64,000 nt of DNA from Lepiota brunneoincarnata (GCA_023014365.1 JAEBUN010000014.1:744001-808000); one strand, 5' to 3'; shown: positions 11,613 to 21,170, counted from the stretch's first letter. Notes: generated by a model from the letters alone, not told the origin. Translations and numbers: made by a program.

Positions 11613-12244
11613 TTGATTGAGAGTTTGGCTCTGGGAGATATATTGGACCCCTTTCCAAAAGCGAAGTTGAAGAACTTCTTGGTCCATTCCAGTCTTTGCC
11701 ATTATCTCTTGTTCCTAAGCCTGGAAAAGTCCAAAAGTATCAAGCAGTACATAATTTTTCTTTCCCGCATTTGCTACAGGATGGTCTGTCCTCGATTAAT
11801 TTGTCTATTGACTCTGACCATTTTCCATGCACTTGGGGTACCTTTGCCACACTATGCACTCTCATTTGGCACCTCCCTCAAGGCACCCAAGCCTCAATAC
11901 ATGATGTAGCAGAAGCATATCATACAATCCCAATCCTCCCAGGCCAATGGCCTGGCCTCATGGTCAAGCTACAAGATCCGAATCAATTTGCAATCAACAC
12001 CAATGACAATTTCAGACTTACATCAGCAGGTGGTGTCCATGGTTCAGTTGCTGATGCAGGAACTGACCTTTTTCGTGCATTCGGAATCAGACCCCTTTTC
12101 AAATGGGTGGATGATCACATCTTTTTCCGGATTCTACGTGAGCACCTCCCAGAATACAACAAAATGCGCTGTAAGTGGCACAAACAAATCATCACAAATG
12201 GTGGCCAACTACAAGATGGAAGTAGATACTGGTACCAAGGGGAA
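11613..12244 (+). pseudogene. DIRS-like reverse transcriptase, N-terminal part
   Basis: The frame 11696-12240 carries SLVPKPGKVQKYQAVHNFS, INLSIDSDHFPCTWGTF, ASIHDVAEAYHTIPI and LFKWVDDHIFFRI. VDD is the polymerase active-site motif in the form used by DIRS elements. Reading from 11613 in another frame supplies the start of the fingers region, which suggests an early frameshift. The sequence is cut at 12244 by the solo LTR insertion (target GGGAA) and continues at 12948. Confidence 0.8.
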
Positions 12245-12942
12245 TGTTATGAACAGTCCAGACCGGGAGGAACAAGAACTATTGTTCGACTTTACAAGAT
12301 GGGTACAGGAGACTACAGACCAATTACGGGCACAAGAATACGAAGACGAGGAAGGGGAATATTACACCGCCATGCAGGACCTGGCGAGAGAAGCAGGAAT
12401 GGAGATAACCTTGGAGGATATATTGGAATACCCCGAGGACGAGGAAGATAACCATGGATCAACCGACCCAACCTCCGATACGGATGGAAGCACTGAGAGA
12501 ATGGAGAACGAGAATGAAGAAGACTCCATGGAGATACAATCAGGAGAAGAAGATTATGAGTCAGAGGAAAGCGATGGAACATCGCACAGCAGTAGCGAGA
12601 GTACTGACTCATTGTAATATAAATAACGCTAGGATGCCATCAGCCAGGATGTGCATCATGGTCAGGACTGCGCACGACCAGTAGAACAGCCAAGTAACCT
12701 ATAACGAGCATATAGCACCTCATAGGTATATAAGGCCTGTACAAGTAGAGATTAAAGCCTCAAGCTTTAATCTTGTTAACAGCGGTCGTTTACCTCTCTG
12801 CCTTAACTTGGCGTCTTCCCTCGTTATCTCATTGAGCGCGATCCACTAAGCTCTATAAGGCCAACCGTCTCGGACACCTTGTAGAGTGATTGAAGGCCGT
12901 CTCCAGTTATCCTCGGATACAGAAGGAGCACGGATCATAACA
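12245..12942 (+). mobile_element. solo LTR (family S698), plus orientation
   Basis: The unit is 698 bp, begins TGTTATGAACAG and ends GATCATAACA, and is flanked by a perfect GGGAA duplication (12240-12244 and 12943-12947). It splits the RT domain of the DIRS-like element. A promoter-like TATATAA lies at 12727-12733. The 122-codon ORF at 12249-12617 begins at the fifth base of the LTR. Confidence 0.92.
12249..12617 (+). CDS. 122-codon acidic ORF inside the solo LTR
   Basis: This is the same product as at 10240-10608 with about six replacements (for example K to E and M to T). The N-terminal half (EEQELLFDFTRWVQETTDQL) is predicted helical and the C-terminal half is strongly acidic. The N-terminal half loosely resembles a segment of the extra ORF of Gyp-1 (YDQQLWYDYTHHVQQT), which may point to a shared retroelement accessory domain. 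That likeness is weak and is inference. No known domain is recognised. Confidence 0.5.
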   Translation: MNSPDREEQELLFDFTRWVQETTDQLRAQEYEDEEGEYYTAMQDLAREAGMEITLEDILEYPEDEEDNHGSTDPTSDTDGSTERMENENEEDSMEIQSGEEDYESEESDGTSHSSSESTDSL

Positions 12943-12947
12943 GGGAA

Positions 12948-13860
12948 ACCATGCCCAATGGGCATGCCATGGAGTTCGATGAAGATGCTAGCTTTCCTTT
13001 TCGAGATCTGTCAGTGACTTCCCCCTGTTCTGACCATGATTCCCTTTTCTTGTACAATGATGATGACATTGATCGTCTCTCAGATGCTTTGGGCATACCA
13101 TGGGAAAAATCCAAGACAATTCCCTTCACCCATGTGATTCCATATCTGGGTTTCTTATGGGATCTCCAAATGCAAACGGTTTTGATCCCATCAGCAAAGA
13201 AAGAAAAGTACTGTGATGCAATTGAGGAATGGGCCTCATGTGCAACATATGTCCTCGAAGATGTGCAGAAGTTGTATGGAAAGCTCCTGCATGCCTCCCT
13301 TGTGGTCCCAAAGGGGCAAGCTTATCTCACCAACCTGGAGGCCATGCTAGGCTCCTTCAACAACTGTCCATTTGTCCCCCACCATGTACCATGCAACACT
13401 GCAAATGACCTCAGCTGGTGGAAAGACATCATTTCCTTGCCAAACCTCTCCCGTCCCATCCCTGGACCATCTCTCCTCATTGACCTGCAAGCATATTCTG
13501 ATGCCAGCTCTGGTGTCGGCATTGCTATCACCATCAGCAACAAGTGGCAAGCGTGGAAACTTCTCCCCAGATGGAAATCAGATGCTCGTGACATTGGATG
13601 GGCGGAAGCAGTTGGATTCAAACTCCTGGTTCGAATGCTCCTCACATTGAACACTCCAGGATCCCATCTCAAAGTATACGGCGACAACCATGGAGTTGTC
13701 AAAGGATGGTGGAAAGGTTGGAGCAAGAACTGACCAACCAACACTGTCTTCCAAAGAATCCATGAACTTGCAGATTCTAGCGGCTGCACTATCTACACTT
13801 GTTATGTCCCAAGCAAGCACAACCCAGCAGACAAACCCTCTCAGGGCATCTACCCCTTGA
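12948..13860 (+). pseudogene. DIRS-like RT C-terminal part and RNase H
   Basis: The frame reopened after the solo LTR reads MPNGHAMEFDEDASFPF and IPYLGFLWDLQMQTVLI (RT thumb/connection), then an RNase H domain: LQAYSDASSGVGIAI (first Asp), DIGWAEAVGFKLL (Glu) and KVYGDNHGVVKGW (second Asp). A TGA at 13731-13733 interrupts the end (KN-stop-PTN); the frame continues with TCYVPSKHNPADKPSQGIYP, the usual RNase H C-terminal motif. CGA to TGA decay explains that stop. Confidence 0.8.
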
Positions 13861-13877
13861 CCTCCTACCTCCTTCCC

Positions 13878-14340
13878 TCAGTCGCCATCCCAGATGAACT
13901 TGCTCCCTTCATTTCCAACTTTGACACCACGTTGCCAGCTGAGCTCTATGCTTGTCAATGCGGTCCTGCACCCATGCCCCTCCCCACACCAGCACAATAA
14001 TACTGAGGCACCCCTGAGCACCAATCCCCCCTTGTTGGCTCTCGATGCTGGGGTGCAGCATTCCTCCATGAAGCGAAAGACAAGTGACAACCATGGTGGT
14101 AGATCCAACACTCTCCAACAGATCCCAGTTTTATCCACTCCTGCAGCATACAGCATCAATCTCTCACCCCAACCATTGCCACTTCACCCACACTGCCTTG
14201 CTCAAGATCAGCTCCATCTCTGGAAACCGGAGCAATCACAATCACCACTGGACATGGAAGGGAACCCGATCAAACTAACAGACTTGGACATTGAACGTAT
14301 ACTAGATGTGATATCTCAGGCATGGGCAGAAGGCACATGA
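13878..14340 (+). other. linker between RNase H and recombinase
   Basis: One frame stays open for 148 codons and encodes a Pro/Ser/His-rich, probably disordered stretch ending LTDLDIERILDVISQAWAEG, which looks like the lead-in of the recombinase N-terminal domain. No independent domain is recognised. Confidence 0.4.
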
Positions 14341-15230
14341 GAAAGTTATGGCTCAGGTCTCCTCACTTTTCATGTCTACTGTGACAACAAAGGAATCCCA
14401 GAATGGCAGCAAGCACCCACAAGCAAAATCCTTCTCTCTGCCTTTATCTCTGAACTCGCTGGAGCATATTCCAGTAAAACCAGTTCCAATTACATTTACA
14501 GTGTTTGAGCCTGGCATGTGCTTCATGGCGTGACGTGGCTGCTAGATGAGCCAGAAATAGAAGCGCTACTCACAGCTGCATCTAAAGTTACCCCGTCGTC
14601 ATCGAAATGCAATAAGTGCCACCCATATACCCCAGATTACATGGCAAAACTCAAGGAACAACTCAATCTACAGGAGCCATTAGACTGTGCAACTTTTGCC
14701 TGCCTCACTACCTGCTTCTACACTGCAGGATGTGTTGGTGAATTCATGGTAAAACGGCTCAATGGTTTTGACCCCACCAAACATGTGACCCCCACCAATC
14801 TCAAAGATGAGGAAGACCAAAATGGGCTGCATGTCATGGTTCTACATCTGCTATGCACCAAAATGTCCTCAGAGGGCAAAGATGTAACTTGGGCATGCCA
14901 AGACAGACCAACTGACCTGTATGCGGCCCTTGAGAATCACATGCGCATCAACCAACCTCCAGCCAACAGTCACCTTTTTGCCTACAAGTGGAAGTTGGGT
15001 CACCAGGCTTTAACCAAGAGAACATTTATCACTCGCCTAGCTCAGGCTGCCCATGACACTGGTGAAGAGCCCTTACAAGGTCATGGAATCCGAATCGGGT
15101 CCACCCTCAAGTATCTTCTCCAGGGAGTCCTGTTTGAAACAATGAAAGTTATTGGACGGTGGGCAAGTGATGCTTTCATCCTTTATCTGTGAAAGCATGC
15201 ACAAATCCTTGCCCCCTACCTACAAGCTAC
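14341..15230 (+). pseudogene. DIRS-like tyrosine recombinase
   Basis: The N-terminal part contains GLLTFHVYCDNKGIPEW; the catalytic part (14518-15192) contains CFYTAGCVGEFMVKRLNGFD, then HGIRIG (H-x-x-R), VIGRWASDAF and the nucleophile region FILYL. The first catalytic arginine position of the family (A-R-x-G-E) is a cysteine codon TGT here, as expected from CGT to TGT decay. A TGA at 15190-15192 falls inside YL-stop-KHAQILAPYLQ, again consistent with CGA. The enzyme would insert the circular cDNA at a specific junction without target duplication. It is inactive. Confidence 0.8.
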
Positions 15231-15560
15231 CCCAGAGCTGCATTGCATGATCATCACCAATACAATGTGAATTTGCTAGTGCTCCCCTCACAATTGGTAA
15301 GCCACATCATCTGCCACCTGACTTGGTGGGTGCCAAGACTCACTCAACGCATCGCCAGACTCCTTACATGTGGGTTTTGCAGCTCATCTTGACCCTTAGA
15401 CCCTGAGTTGGTTTTCGCTCCACGGGTTGGGAAGCACTACGCACTTTCACCCACCTAACTTACTTGCAATTTGTACCATCTTCTATATTTCTTATCCACC
15501 TTGTAACTTGCTTAGCACCTAGTGAATTCTCAAAGATAATACTGATCCAAAATAATTTGA

Positions 15561-15691
15561 TCTGAAGGCTACATCTTTCCTTTTTAGGAAAGTTGTTGCA
15601 CTGGTGCTTCATCCGAAATTTGTTACATACATCCGAAATTTGTTATGGAGAGGTGGTTTGCTCAGCTGCATGAGCAGCTGGGCAGCCACCT
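15561..15691. repeat. short direct repeat at the DIRS-caspase border
   Basis: The sequence CATCCGAAATTTGTTA occurs twice in tandem around 15609-15645. It lies between the DIRS-like remnant and the caspase-like remnant and could be related to the insertion border, but I cannot tie it to a specific event. Confidence 0.4.
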
Positions 15692-16926
15692 CTACACCCT
15701 CATCTCTATAGTCATGTTGATGGACAGAACATTTGGGTTTGTGCAAAACAAATGGAATTGAAAGTTGGTTGCACGCTGAACAATATCCGGGAGGAGCCAT
15801 GATTTTTCTTCAGGAACTGTGAGTGGGGAACAGATATCAATGTGCTTGGCAGCCATGGACAGGCAGTGGTCGATGTAGATGGTGTGGTTTTCAGGCATCA
15901 AGACAAAGTTGGCTGAGGATATGTTGTTGATGATTTGCACTGAGTGCAAGGCACAAAAGTGGCTCATAATGTTGGACCAAAGCCATACAAGATCTGGGGA
16001 GGAGATTGTCATGGTATCTGATGGGCGCCCACTAAGGCTGCAATAAAACAGGCAGTCAAAGGGAAACGGATGTGAGTTGGGCAAGAACTCGAGATGAGAT
16101 GAGGTGGTGTCTACTGAGGTGACAATGAGGTAGCCCAGGACATCATTGGGCTTCTGTGGCAGGGGTACAAGGTCTGATGCGTGTACTGAGAATACCAAAT
16201 TGACAGTGATGCCTTGTGCAGCCCTGGCTTCCAACGTCAACCATGTCTTGGGATGCCTGGTACCGAGAATGAAGTTCTTGTCACCCCCTTCAATCCTATG
16301 ATTGAACAATCTCCCATGGACCTCTGCTCCTTCACAATGAGCATTCTGCCTAAAGAATGACCATGAACAAGGAAACCAAGAAGTTGGTAAGAGTAGCATA
16401 CCAGTGAGGCATGTCCAGCTTGTGCACAAGTGATGTATATGTCAGATGCTCAATGTCCTCATCATTCAGCACTTCCAACAAACTATGGGTGAAGATCCCA
16501 TTGTTCCCATCACAGCACTCATAGGCATGCTGGTGATGTCCACATGCCATGAGCAGCACATTAGAGAACTGGTACTTGGCTGAAAATCCTTGGGTGATAG
16601 TGGCAGCGCACGATGAGGATCCGGTGATATCATCATTGTAATATGGCAGGATTGGAGGAGGATCATGAATACAATGGTTGATGAGCTTCCTTGGGTTCAC
16701 TTAGACCTTCATCCCAATTCACTCCTGCTGAGTGACAACAATCCAAAATGAGTGTCTAGAGGAGAGTCAAATACTAGCAAAACATGTTTGGGAATCGCTC
16801 ACAATGTTGTTACCCTTCACTTCAGACAGCTGATTCAACAGTACTGATATTGTTCTCCCTGTGCAATGGGAAGTAGGAGGTAGGCATTTTGAACTCAACA
16901 CTAATTTTGATACAACCATCTTCACC
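15692..16926 (-). pseudogene. caspase-like (peptidase C14) catalytic core, disrupted
   Basis: Exon pieces 16803-16926, 16402-16755 and 15692-16349 join over introns 16756-16802 (47 bp) and 16350-16401 (52 bp). The joined reading gives RTISVLLNQLSEVKGNNI, TLILDCCHSAG (the catalytic cysteine motif DCCHS), FSNVLLMACGHHQHAYE, GIFTHSLLEVL and NAHCEGAEVHGRLFN, an order characteristic of basidiomycete caspase-like proteins. The substrate-pocket half is followed by the usual beta-rich accessory domain (AAQGITVNLVFS). One frameshift lies between VNWDEGLSEPKE and HDPPPILPYY. The catalytic histidine block is not visible; the 5' side ends at the Gyp-4 insertion (target TCACC). On the other side, from 54265, I could not recognise the missing N-terminal part. 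CpG is scarce, so this copy is old. Confidence 0.75.
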
Positions 16927-17091
16927 TGAAACACATTGACATTCCAGGTAGAATTACACTTAGAATTACGGTCAGAATTTGATCTGAACAGTCTCTGCAA
17001 TGAGAGTTGATGATTAAAAGTGTAACTACTGTGACCATTACTACCAGTCACACTATGTAGGATAGATGAGAATATGTAGCTACCAGTTACA
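16927..17091 (-). repeat. Gyp-4 3' LTR (165 bp)
   Basis: It matches 54095-54259 over the full 165 bp with roughly eight differences, mostly C/T or G/A. It begins TGAAACACATTGAC and ends ACCAGTTACA on the plus strand. It is very short for a Ty3-type element of about 10 kb. Confidence 0.92.
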
Positions 17092-17207
17092 TTACCTCCT
17101 CCTGAGACTGTGTAGCCAGTCTAAAATGTAAGATGATAGAAAAAGGAGGGTGTAAAATGATATAGAGCGTGGTGAATGAGATGGAGCCTCAGAAATGGAG
17201 TATTTAT

Positions 17208-18606
17208 TTAAACAGTGGTGAATTCATCCTCCATCATGAATTGGAAGTTGGTGGGTTTGTCTCCCCAGAGTAGGGGTGGATCAGCAAGTGCAGGTATGTT
17301 GGTGGGTGGTGCTGAATGTGGGGTGATTGGTGCAGTTGAGTCTTCAGGTGTAGGCGGTTTGGTGTTGAGATATTTTTGCAATGGTAAGTGATGAAAGATA
17401 GCCAGCTTGCCTAATTGAGCCCATCCAGCTGCATTACGGGGATTGTTTTCCAACACCTGGGATAGCCCCTTGAAGGAGTTGAGGACACGATTGATATCCT
17501 GCTGTGTAGGTGTTCTCCAACCAGCCAATTCGGTGATTAGGGGTGGAGTGCCATGCTCCATTAAATGGGTGATGCGCTTGTCATCTATGCATGTTAGGAA
17601 GTTGGGGTCAAGTACCTCAGTCTGGTATATGAAGTCGAGGCAGTGGGTGCCATATGTGTAGGTGTGGTCAATCCAGGAGGGTGGAATGTGGTTGTGAATG
17701 AGTGCCTCAATTACCAAGTCAATTGTGATGTAATTGACCCCATTGCAGTCAATAATGGTGGGTCAGATGCAGAAATTGGGGCCAGTCTGTGGGTTAAATT
17801 GTTCTGGGAGTGTTTGAATGGCTTCGTAATATCGGTGGGGGAGTGCAGTGAGGAGGGCAAAGTATCACATGAATTTGATTTTTGCAGGCTTCGAGTCGGA
17901 GGTGCAAAGGAGTCTTCCTAGACTGTAGCCAAAAACAGAGCACCTGTCTACTCAGAGTGCATGATTGATTACAATGTCATGGGTGTGGTTGAGTGTTGCA
18001 GGGTGGCTTTGGCAGAGTAAGTATTCTGCATGGGTGTCCAGCTTCATGAGGTTGTAGATACTTGGTGCTGGTATTCCTGTAAACCCAGAGATTGATCGTG
18101 CTGTTGATATTATGGGGTGAGGAGTTTGCAAGGGGAAGAGTGTCATGTGAAGTACTGGTGGTGAGTCTGCATTGGGGCTGAAGTCTGACTTGGTCATGAG
18201 CCAGGTCATGGTTTTATCGCGGATGTGTTCTGTGCTCCTGGCAGCTACTGCAGATAGTTCAAATAATAATAGGTAGGCTTCAGTGTGTGTAGATCCTTGT
18301 ATAGAGGGGTCATGCATGGCTGTGATGAGGGCCTGTGCCTCAGATGGTGTAAGTGGTAGGCCTTGTTTGGCAATAGAGTAGATAGGGTGCTCATCAGGGA
18401 TCATGAATGCTTTGTTCTGAGTGGTCTTGAACTTGGCCATGGTGAGTGCTGTGTTTCCCATAAATACTGTGTTGGTGAATGGTGAATAGTATGAGTAGAA
18501 CGAGAGCATGCCTTGCAGGTAGTTATTTCGCTCCTCATTTCCATCTATTGTTGTTGTTCCCCAGAATCTAGGGTTTGTACCAGGTGAGGTTAAGTCATCC
18601 AGGTCA
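17208..18606 (-). pseudogene. Gyp-4 extra ORF in env position, main part, unknown function
   Basis: This frame, joined with 26807-27051 across the Gyp-1 insertion, gives about 547 codons downstream of the Gyp-4 chromodomain. Visible segments: NEERNNYLQGMLSFYSYYSP, FMGNTALTMAKFKTTQNKAF, LTPSEAQALITAMHDP, AYLLLFELSAVAARSTEHI, then HRYYEAIQTLPEQFN, SWIDHTYTYGTHCLDFIYQ and PPLLWGDKPTNFQFM at the C-terminus. Three in-frame stops, at 17952-17954, about 17865 and about 17763, are all TGA, where CGA is the likely original. No signal peptide, membrane helix or zinc finger is evident, so it is not an obvious envelope protein. I do not recognise the family. It could be a capsid-like or host-derived gene carried by the element. 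Confidence 0.6.
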
Positions 18607-18996
18607 TGTTATCAGAAACCACATCAGAAGGACGGTTATTTTTAGTTCACATTCACATGTCACTATGAAACTATCAGTAGTGTTGTACATCAGAAGGACT
18701 ATTCTTAGTATACGCCTCATGTTTCCTTATCTCTGACTCATAGTTACCCCAGTCTGGACTATTATAGTAGGAGTACAGCCACACTTAGGAGTATATAAGG
18801 ATACAGTACAATACCTTGTATCCTTATCTTAGTGTTATACAGTTCTTGCCTCCTATATCTCTTTGCCTCTAGAACCGGCTGGACTATAGTGCTCCATCGT
18901 CTCTAAGTCACGCCTAGTAGGACAAGACCAAGTCTGTATAGACATCTTGCCGCGAATGCCGTGCTACTCAAGAGCGAACCCCTAACCCGGGTAACA
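18607..18996 (+). repeat. Gyp-1 5' LTR (390 bp)
   Basis: The LTR starts TGTTATCAGAAACC and ends GGGTAACA. A TATA box TATATAAG is at 18792-18799. The 12-mer TATCTTAGTGTT at 18825-18836 starts 33 bp downstream, where transcription would be expected to begin; it is the exact complement of the primer-binding site at 18998-19009. This fits an R region starting near 18825. Confidence 0.92.
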
Positions 18997-18997
18997 A

Positions 18998-19009
18998 AAC
19001 ACTAAGATA
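18998..19009 (+). promoter_or_regulatory. self-complementary primer-binding site
   Basis: AACACTAAGATA lies one base after the 5' LTR and pairs perfectly (12 of 12) with TATCTTAGTGTT in the same LTR. In Tf1 and the sushi group the 5' end of the transcript folds back onto the PBS and primes reverse transcription without a tRNA. The same pair occurs in Gyp-3 (57743-57754 with 57571-57582) and in the diverged Gyp-2 (38562-38573 with 38733-38744). Confidence 0.8.
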
Positions 19010-19025
19010 CTCTGCTGCTTATCGC

Positions 19026-19352
19026 TTGCTCGCCCTCTACTCTGTTCTACTCTGCCGACGTACTGAACGCGTCGAGGTACCCTGGTTGTTCAAAACGACG
19101 TACAAAAAGTCACCTCTCTGTGTAGCCATCGCTACGTCCCTCAACCTCTCCCCACCAGAAGATCTGGCTTACCTACTCATTTTCGTCTTCACTTCTACTG
19201 CCACCCTCATCACCTACCGAATCATCACCTTAGAACTCGAACGCATCACGTGCCCCTGCCACTGTTGTGTCGTCAGATCGTGGAACCTGTACTCAGGAAT
19301 ATCCATAATCGCCACCCAATTCTTCATACTTCTAGCGATAATCGATCGCTAG
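19026..19352 (+). CDS. leader ORF: small two-segment membrane protein with CPCHCC motif
   Basis: This frame has no ATG (a TTG lies at 19026; the frame is open back to 18942). It encodes two hydrophobic segments, LAYLLIFVFTSTATLITY and SGISIIATQFFILLAII, separated by a cysteine-rich hinge with CPCHCC. Gyp-2 (38235-38513) and Gyp-3 (57771-58100) have the same protein. Many Gyp-2 versus Gyp-3 base changes fall at third codon positions, which suggests selection on the protein. It ends in a TAG that is present in all three copies, and the frame then continues in phase into gag. How it is started (non-AUG initiation or otherwise) is unknown. A structural RNA leader that happens to be open is the alternative. 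Confidence 0.5.
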   Translation: MLALYSVLLCRRTERVEVPWLFKTTYKKSPLCVAIATSLNLSPPEDLAYLLIFVFTSTATLITYRIITLELERITCPCHCCVVRSWNLYSGISIIATQFFILLAIIDR

Positions 19353-19979
19353 ACAAATATCACCACGCCTCCAAAGAAATTCTCGGCCCGAGAATCCCCA
19401 TCACCTCCCCCTCCTCCCAAATCGAGAAGCAGAATCTCAGGATCAGGAAGCCAAAACCTGGATCCCAGAAGAAACCCTATCCCCACTCAGACACCATCCC
19501 CATTCTATCCTCCATCTCCATTCGACTCACCCACTCCAAGTACATCAACACATACAAAAACAAGCTTTGCTGACAAACTAGCAGAACGGCAAAGACTACA
19601 ACACGAAAAGGAACTAAAAGCACACTACAAAGAAGAAGAAAGAAGACGCGAACAAGCCGAAGAATACCGTGCTAAAGTAGACCCATTAAACGACTACAAA
19701 CTCCAAAGACTTAAAAACGCCCTCAAACAACCAAGAGGACTTTCCACATCAGAAGAGAACTTACTCACATGCCATGAATATGCCGTAAACCAGGGAAGAA
19801 CTCCCCCAGCAGACAACGACTCCGACGTCTATATAACAGACGACAACCAATCAGATCCCGATCCACAGCCACCCGTATTACCCGCACCAACCGTACCCTT
19901 AGCCCTACCGGCTCCACCATTGCGACCAGCACAACCCCCATCACCACCATCACCGCCGCCACCCAGACAATTATAAATA
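19353..19979 (+). CDS. gag N-terminal extension without ATG
   Basis: The frame continues directly after the leader TAG as a proline/serine-rich stretch, then a charged coiled-coil-like segment (FADKLAERQRLQHEKELK, EEERRREQAEEYRAKV), then an acidic part (DNDSDVYITDDNQSDPDP) and a proline tail, and meets the first gag ATG at 19980 in the same frame. In Gyp-1 a TAA (19974-19976) interrupts it two codons before that ATG; Gyp-3 and Gyp-2 have CAA there. It is very likely part of Gag, translated from a non-AUG codon or after readthrough of the TAG. Confidence 0.55.
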
Positions 19980-21170
19980 ATGGCCGCCGCAGCTACCCCA
20001 AAGGAGTTAGGACTCCTCAAACTCATTGCCTTCGATGGAACTAGAAGACTATTCGAAGATTGGATCTTCCAATGTGAAGTTTACGTGCTTGCTAATGCGA
20101 CCACTTACAACACCAACCTCGCTAGGACCCTATTCGTCCTTTCGACAATGCAATCAGGAGATGCCCGAGCCTGGGCTAGACAATACCTCCACGAGAGAAA
20201 TGCCCAAACTCCACAAGGACAACCCATAGTCATGGAATCATGGGACAACTTTACTGCTCGACTTAGAGCCAACTTCACCCCAGCAGACGAACATGCGTAC
20301 GCGCATACCAGACTTCAAACCCTGCACCAAGCAGGCAAACCAATGACCGAGTTCAACACTCAATTCAAAGAACTCGTCCGACAATCCGGATTAAACGAAG
20401 ATTGCACTCTAATCGATCTATACCGCAAGGCAATCGATCGCCATATTGCCATGAAGATTGATGAATCGGAAAACCCTCCAACAACTATTACCGCTTGGTA
20501 CACCCGAGCAAATAAGCTCAACAATAATTTCCGCCAAATCAATGCCCTCTATGGCACCCCCAGAAATACATTTCCCCAGAGGAACCAATACCAACCCAAC
20601 TGCGGACCAAGTCGTCCAAACAACAACGTGCCCTACACACAATTCTACCAAAGGAGCAACGCTCCACGATTCACCCCACGCGACCCACATGCCATGGAAG
20701 TAGACCATGTCGCAATAGAAGAAGGATTCGAAGATCCTTATCCCGAAATCCCACAACCAGAATATGCTGAAGAAAACTCCACACAAGAACCATTGGAATT
20801 AGATGCCATTGTCACTGGACAACAAATGAAATCATACCAAAACCAGGAATGCTTCCGATGCGGAGCCAAAGATCATTGGGTAAGCAAATGCCCTCAACCG
20901 CCGCCAGCCAGACGCTTCCCAGGAATGCGCACCAACCCTCCTCGCCCTGCGAGAAACCCCAACCATCCATTTCCTGGACAACAAAACACTCGTCCCGGAT
21001 ACCCAAACCGGAACACCCAACAATCACCGCAACGCAAGTATTCCCTTGCCGTTGCAGAAGTTGCATCTCAGATGTGCCAAATGGTCGATGATCTTGACCC
21101 TGGACTCCACCAAGAACTCCACTCCACGCTAGCCGAGGACCCGGAGATGCATCCATTCCAGGATTGTTAA
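19980..21170 (+). CDS. gag: Gyp-1 gag (capsid and nucleocapsid)
   Basis: The 396-codon frame begins MAAAATPKELGLLKLIAFDG. It contains a Ty3-type capsid core (FEDWIFQCEVYVLANATTY, MQSGDARAWARQYLHE, ARLRANFTPADEHAYAHTRL, GKPMTEFNTQFKELVRQSGL) and a CCHC knuckle CFRCGAKDHWVSKC at about residues 289-302. Gag forms the intracellular particle in which the RNA is copied. It overlaps the start of pol in the -1 frame. It is intact in this copy except for the TAA upstream of the ATG. Confidence 0.92.
   Translation: MAAAATPKELGLLKLIAFDGTRRLFEDWIFQCEVYVLANATTYNTNLARTLFVLSTMQSGDARAWARQYLHERNAQTPQGQPIVMESWDNFTARLRANFTPADEHAYAHTRLQTLHQAGKPMTEFNTQFKELVRQSGLNEDCTLIDLYRKAIDRHIAMKIDESENPPTTITAWYTRANKLNNNFRQINALYGTPRNTFPQRNQYQPNCGPSRPNNNVPYTQFYQRSNAPRFTPRDPHAMEVDHVAIEEGFEDPYPEIPQPEYAEENSTQEPLELDAIVTGQQMKSYQNQECFRCGAKDHWVSKCPQPPPARRFPGMRTNPPRPARNPNHPFPGQQNTRPGYPNRNTQQSPQRKYSLAVAEVASQMCQMVDDLDPGLHQELHSTLAEDPEMHPFQDC

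Larger units (their letters stand above)
8600..15560 (+). mobile_element. DIRS-like tyrosine-recombinase retroelement, decayed
   Basis: The order of domains on the plus strand is gag-like ORF (from 8801), Cys/His zinc-finger ORF (11149-11421), reverse transcriptase (about 11613-12244), RNase H (12951-13860) and tyrosine recombinase (about 14341-15230). This order, with a tyrosine recombinase in place of an integrase, defines DIRS-type elements. Its outer limits are estimates, because I could not find the inverted or split direct terminal repeats by eye. No methyltransferase ORF was seen. Many in-frame stops are TGA. Two solo LTRs (9915-10612 and 12245-12942) are nested in it, so it is older than those insertions. 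Confidence 0.8.

Noticed and set aside
15200..15560. Terminal repeats of the DIRS-like element
   Set aside because: I compared this region with 8560-8800 for direct and inverted matches and found only very short ones, so the element's ends are left as estimates.
16866..16885. Short match CAATGGGAAGTAGGAGGTAG shared with about 54625-54645
   Set aside because: It lies outside both Gyp-4 LTRs at unequal distances and is too short to define an element; possibly a common sequence in old repeats.
19026..19352. Idea that the leader TAG is removed by an intron whose acceptor AG is the TAG itself
   Set aside because: No GT donor is conserved in all three copies within the leader (candidate GT sites change to GC or AT between Gyp-1 and Gyp-3). 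Kept only as a way to refute the readthrough/non-AUG idea.
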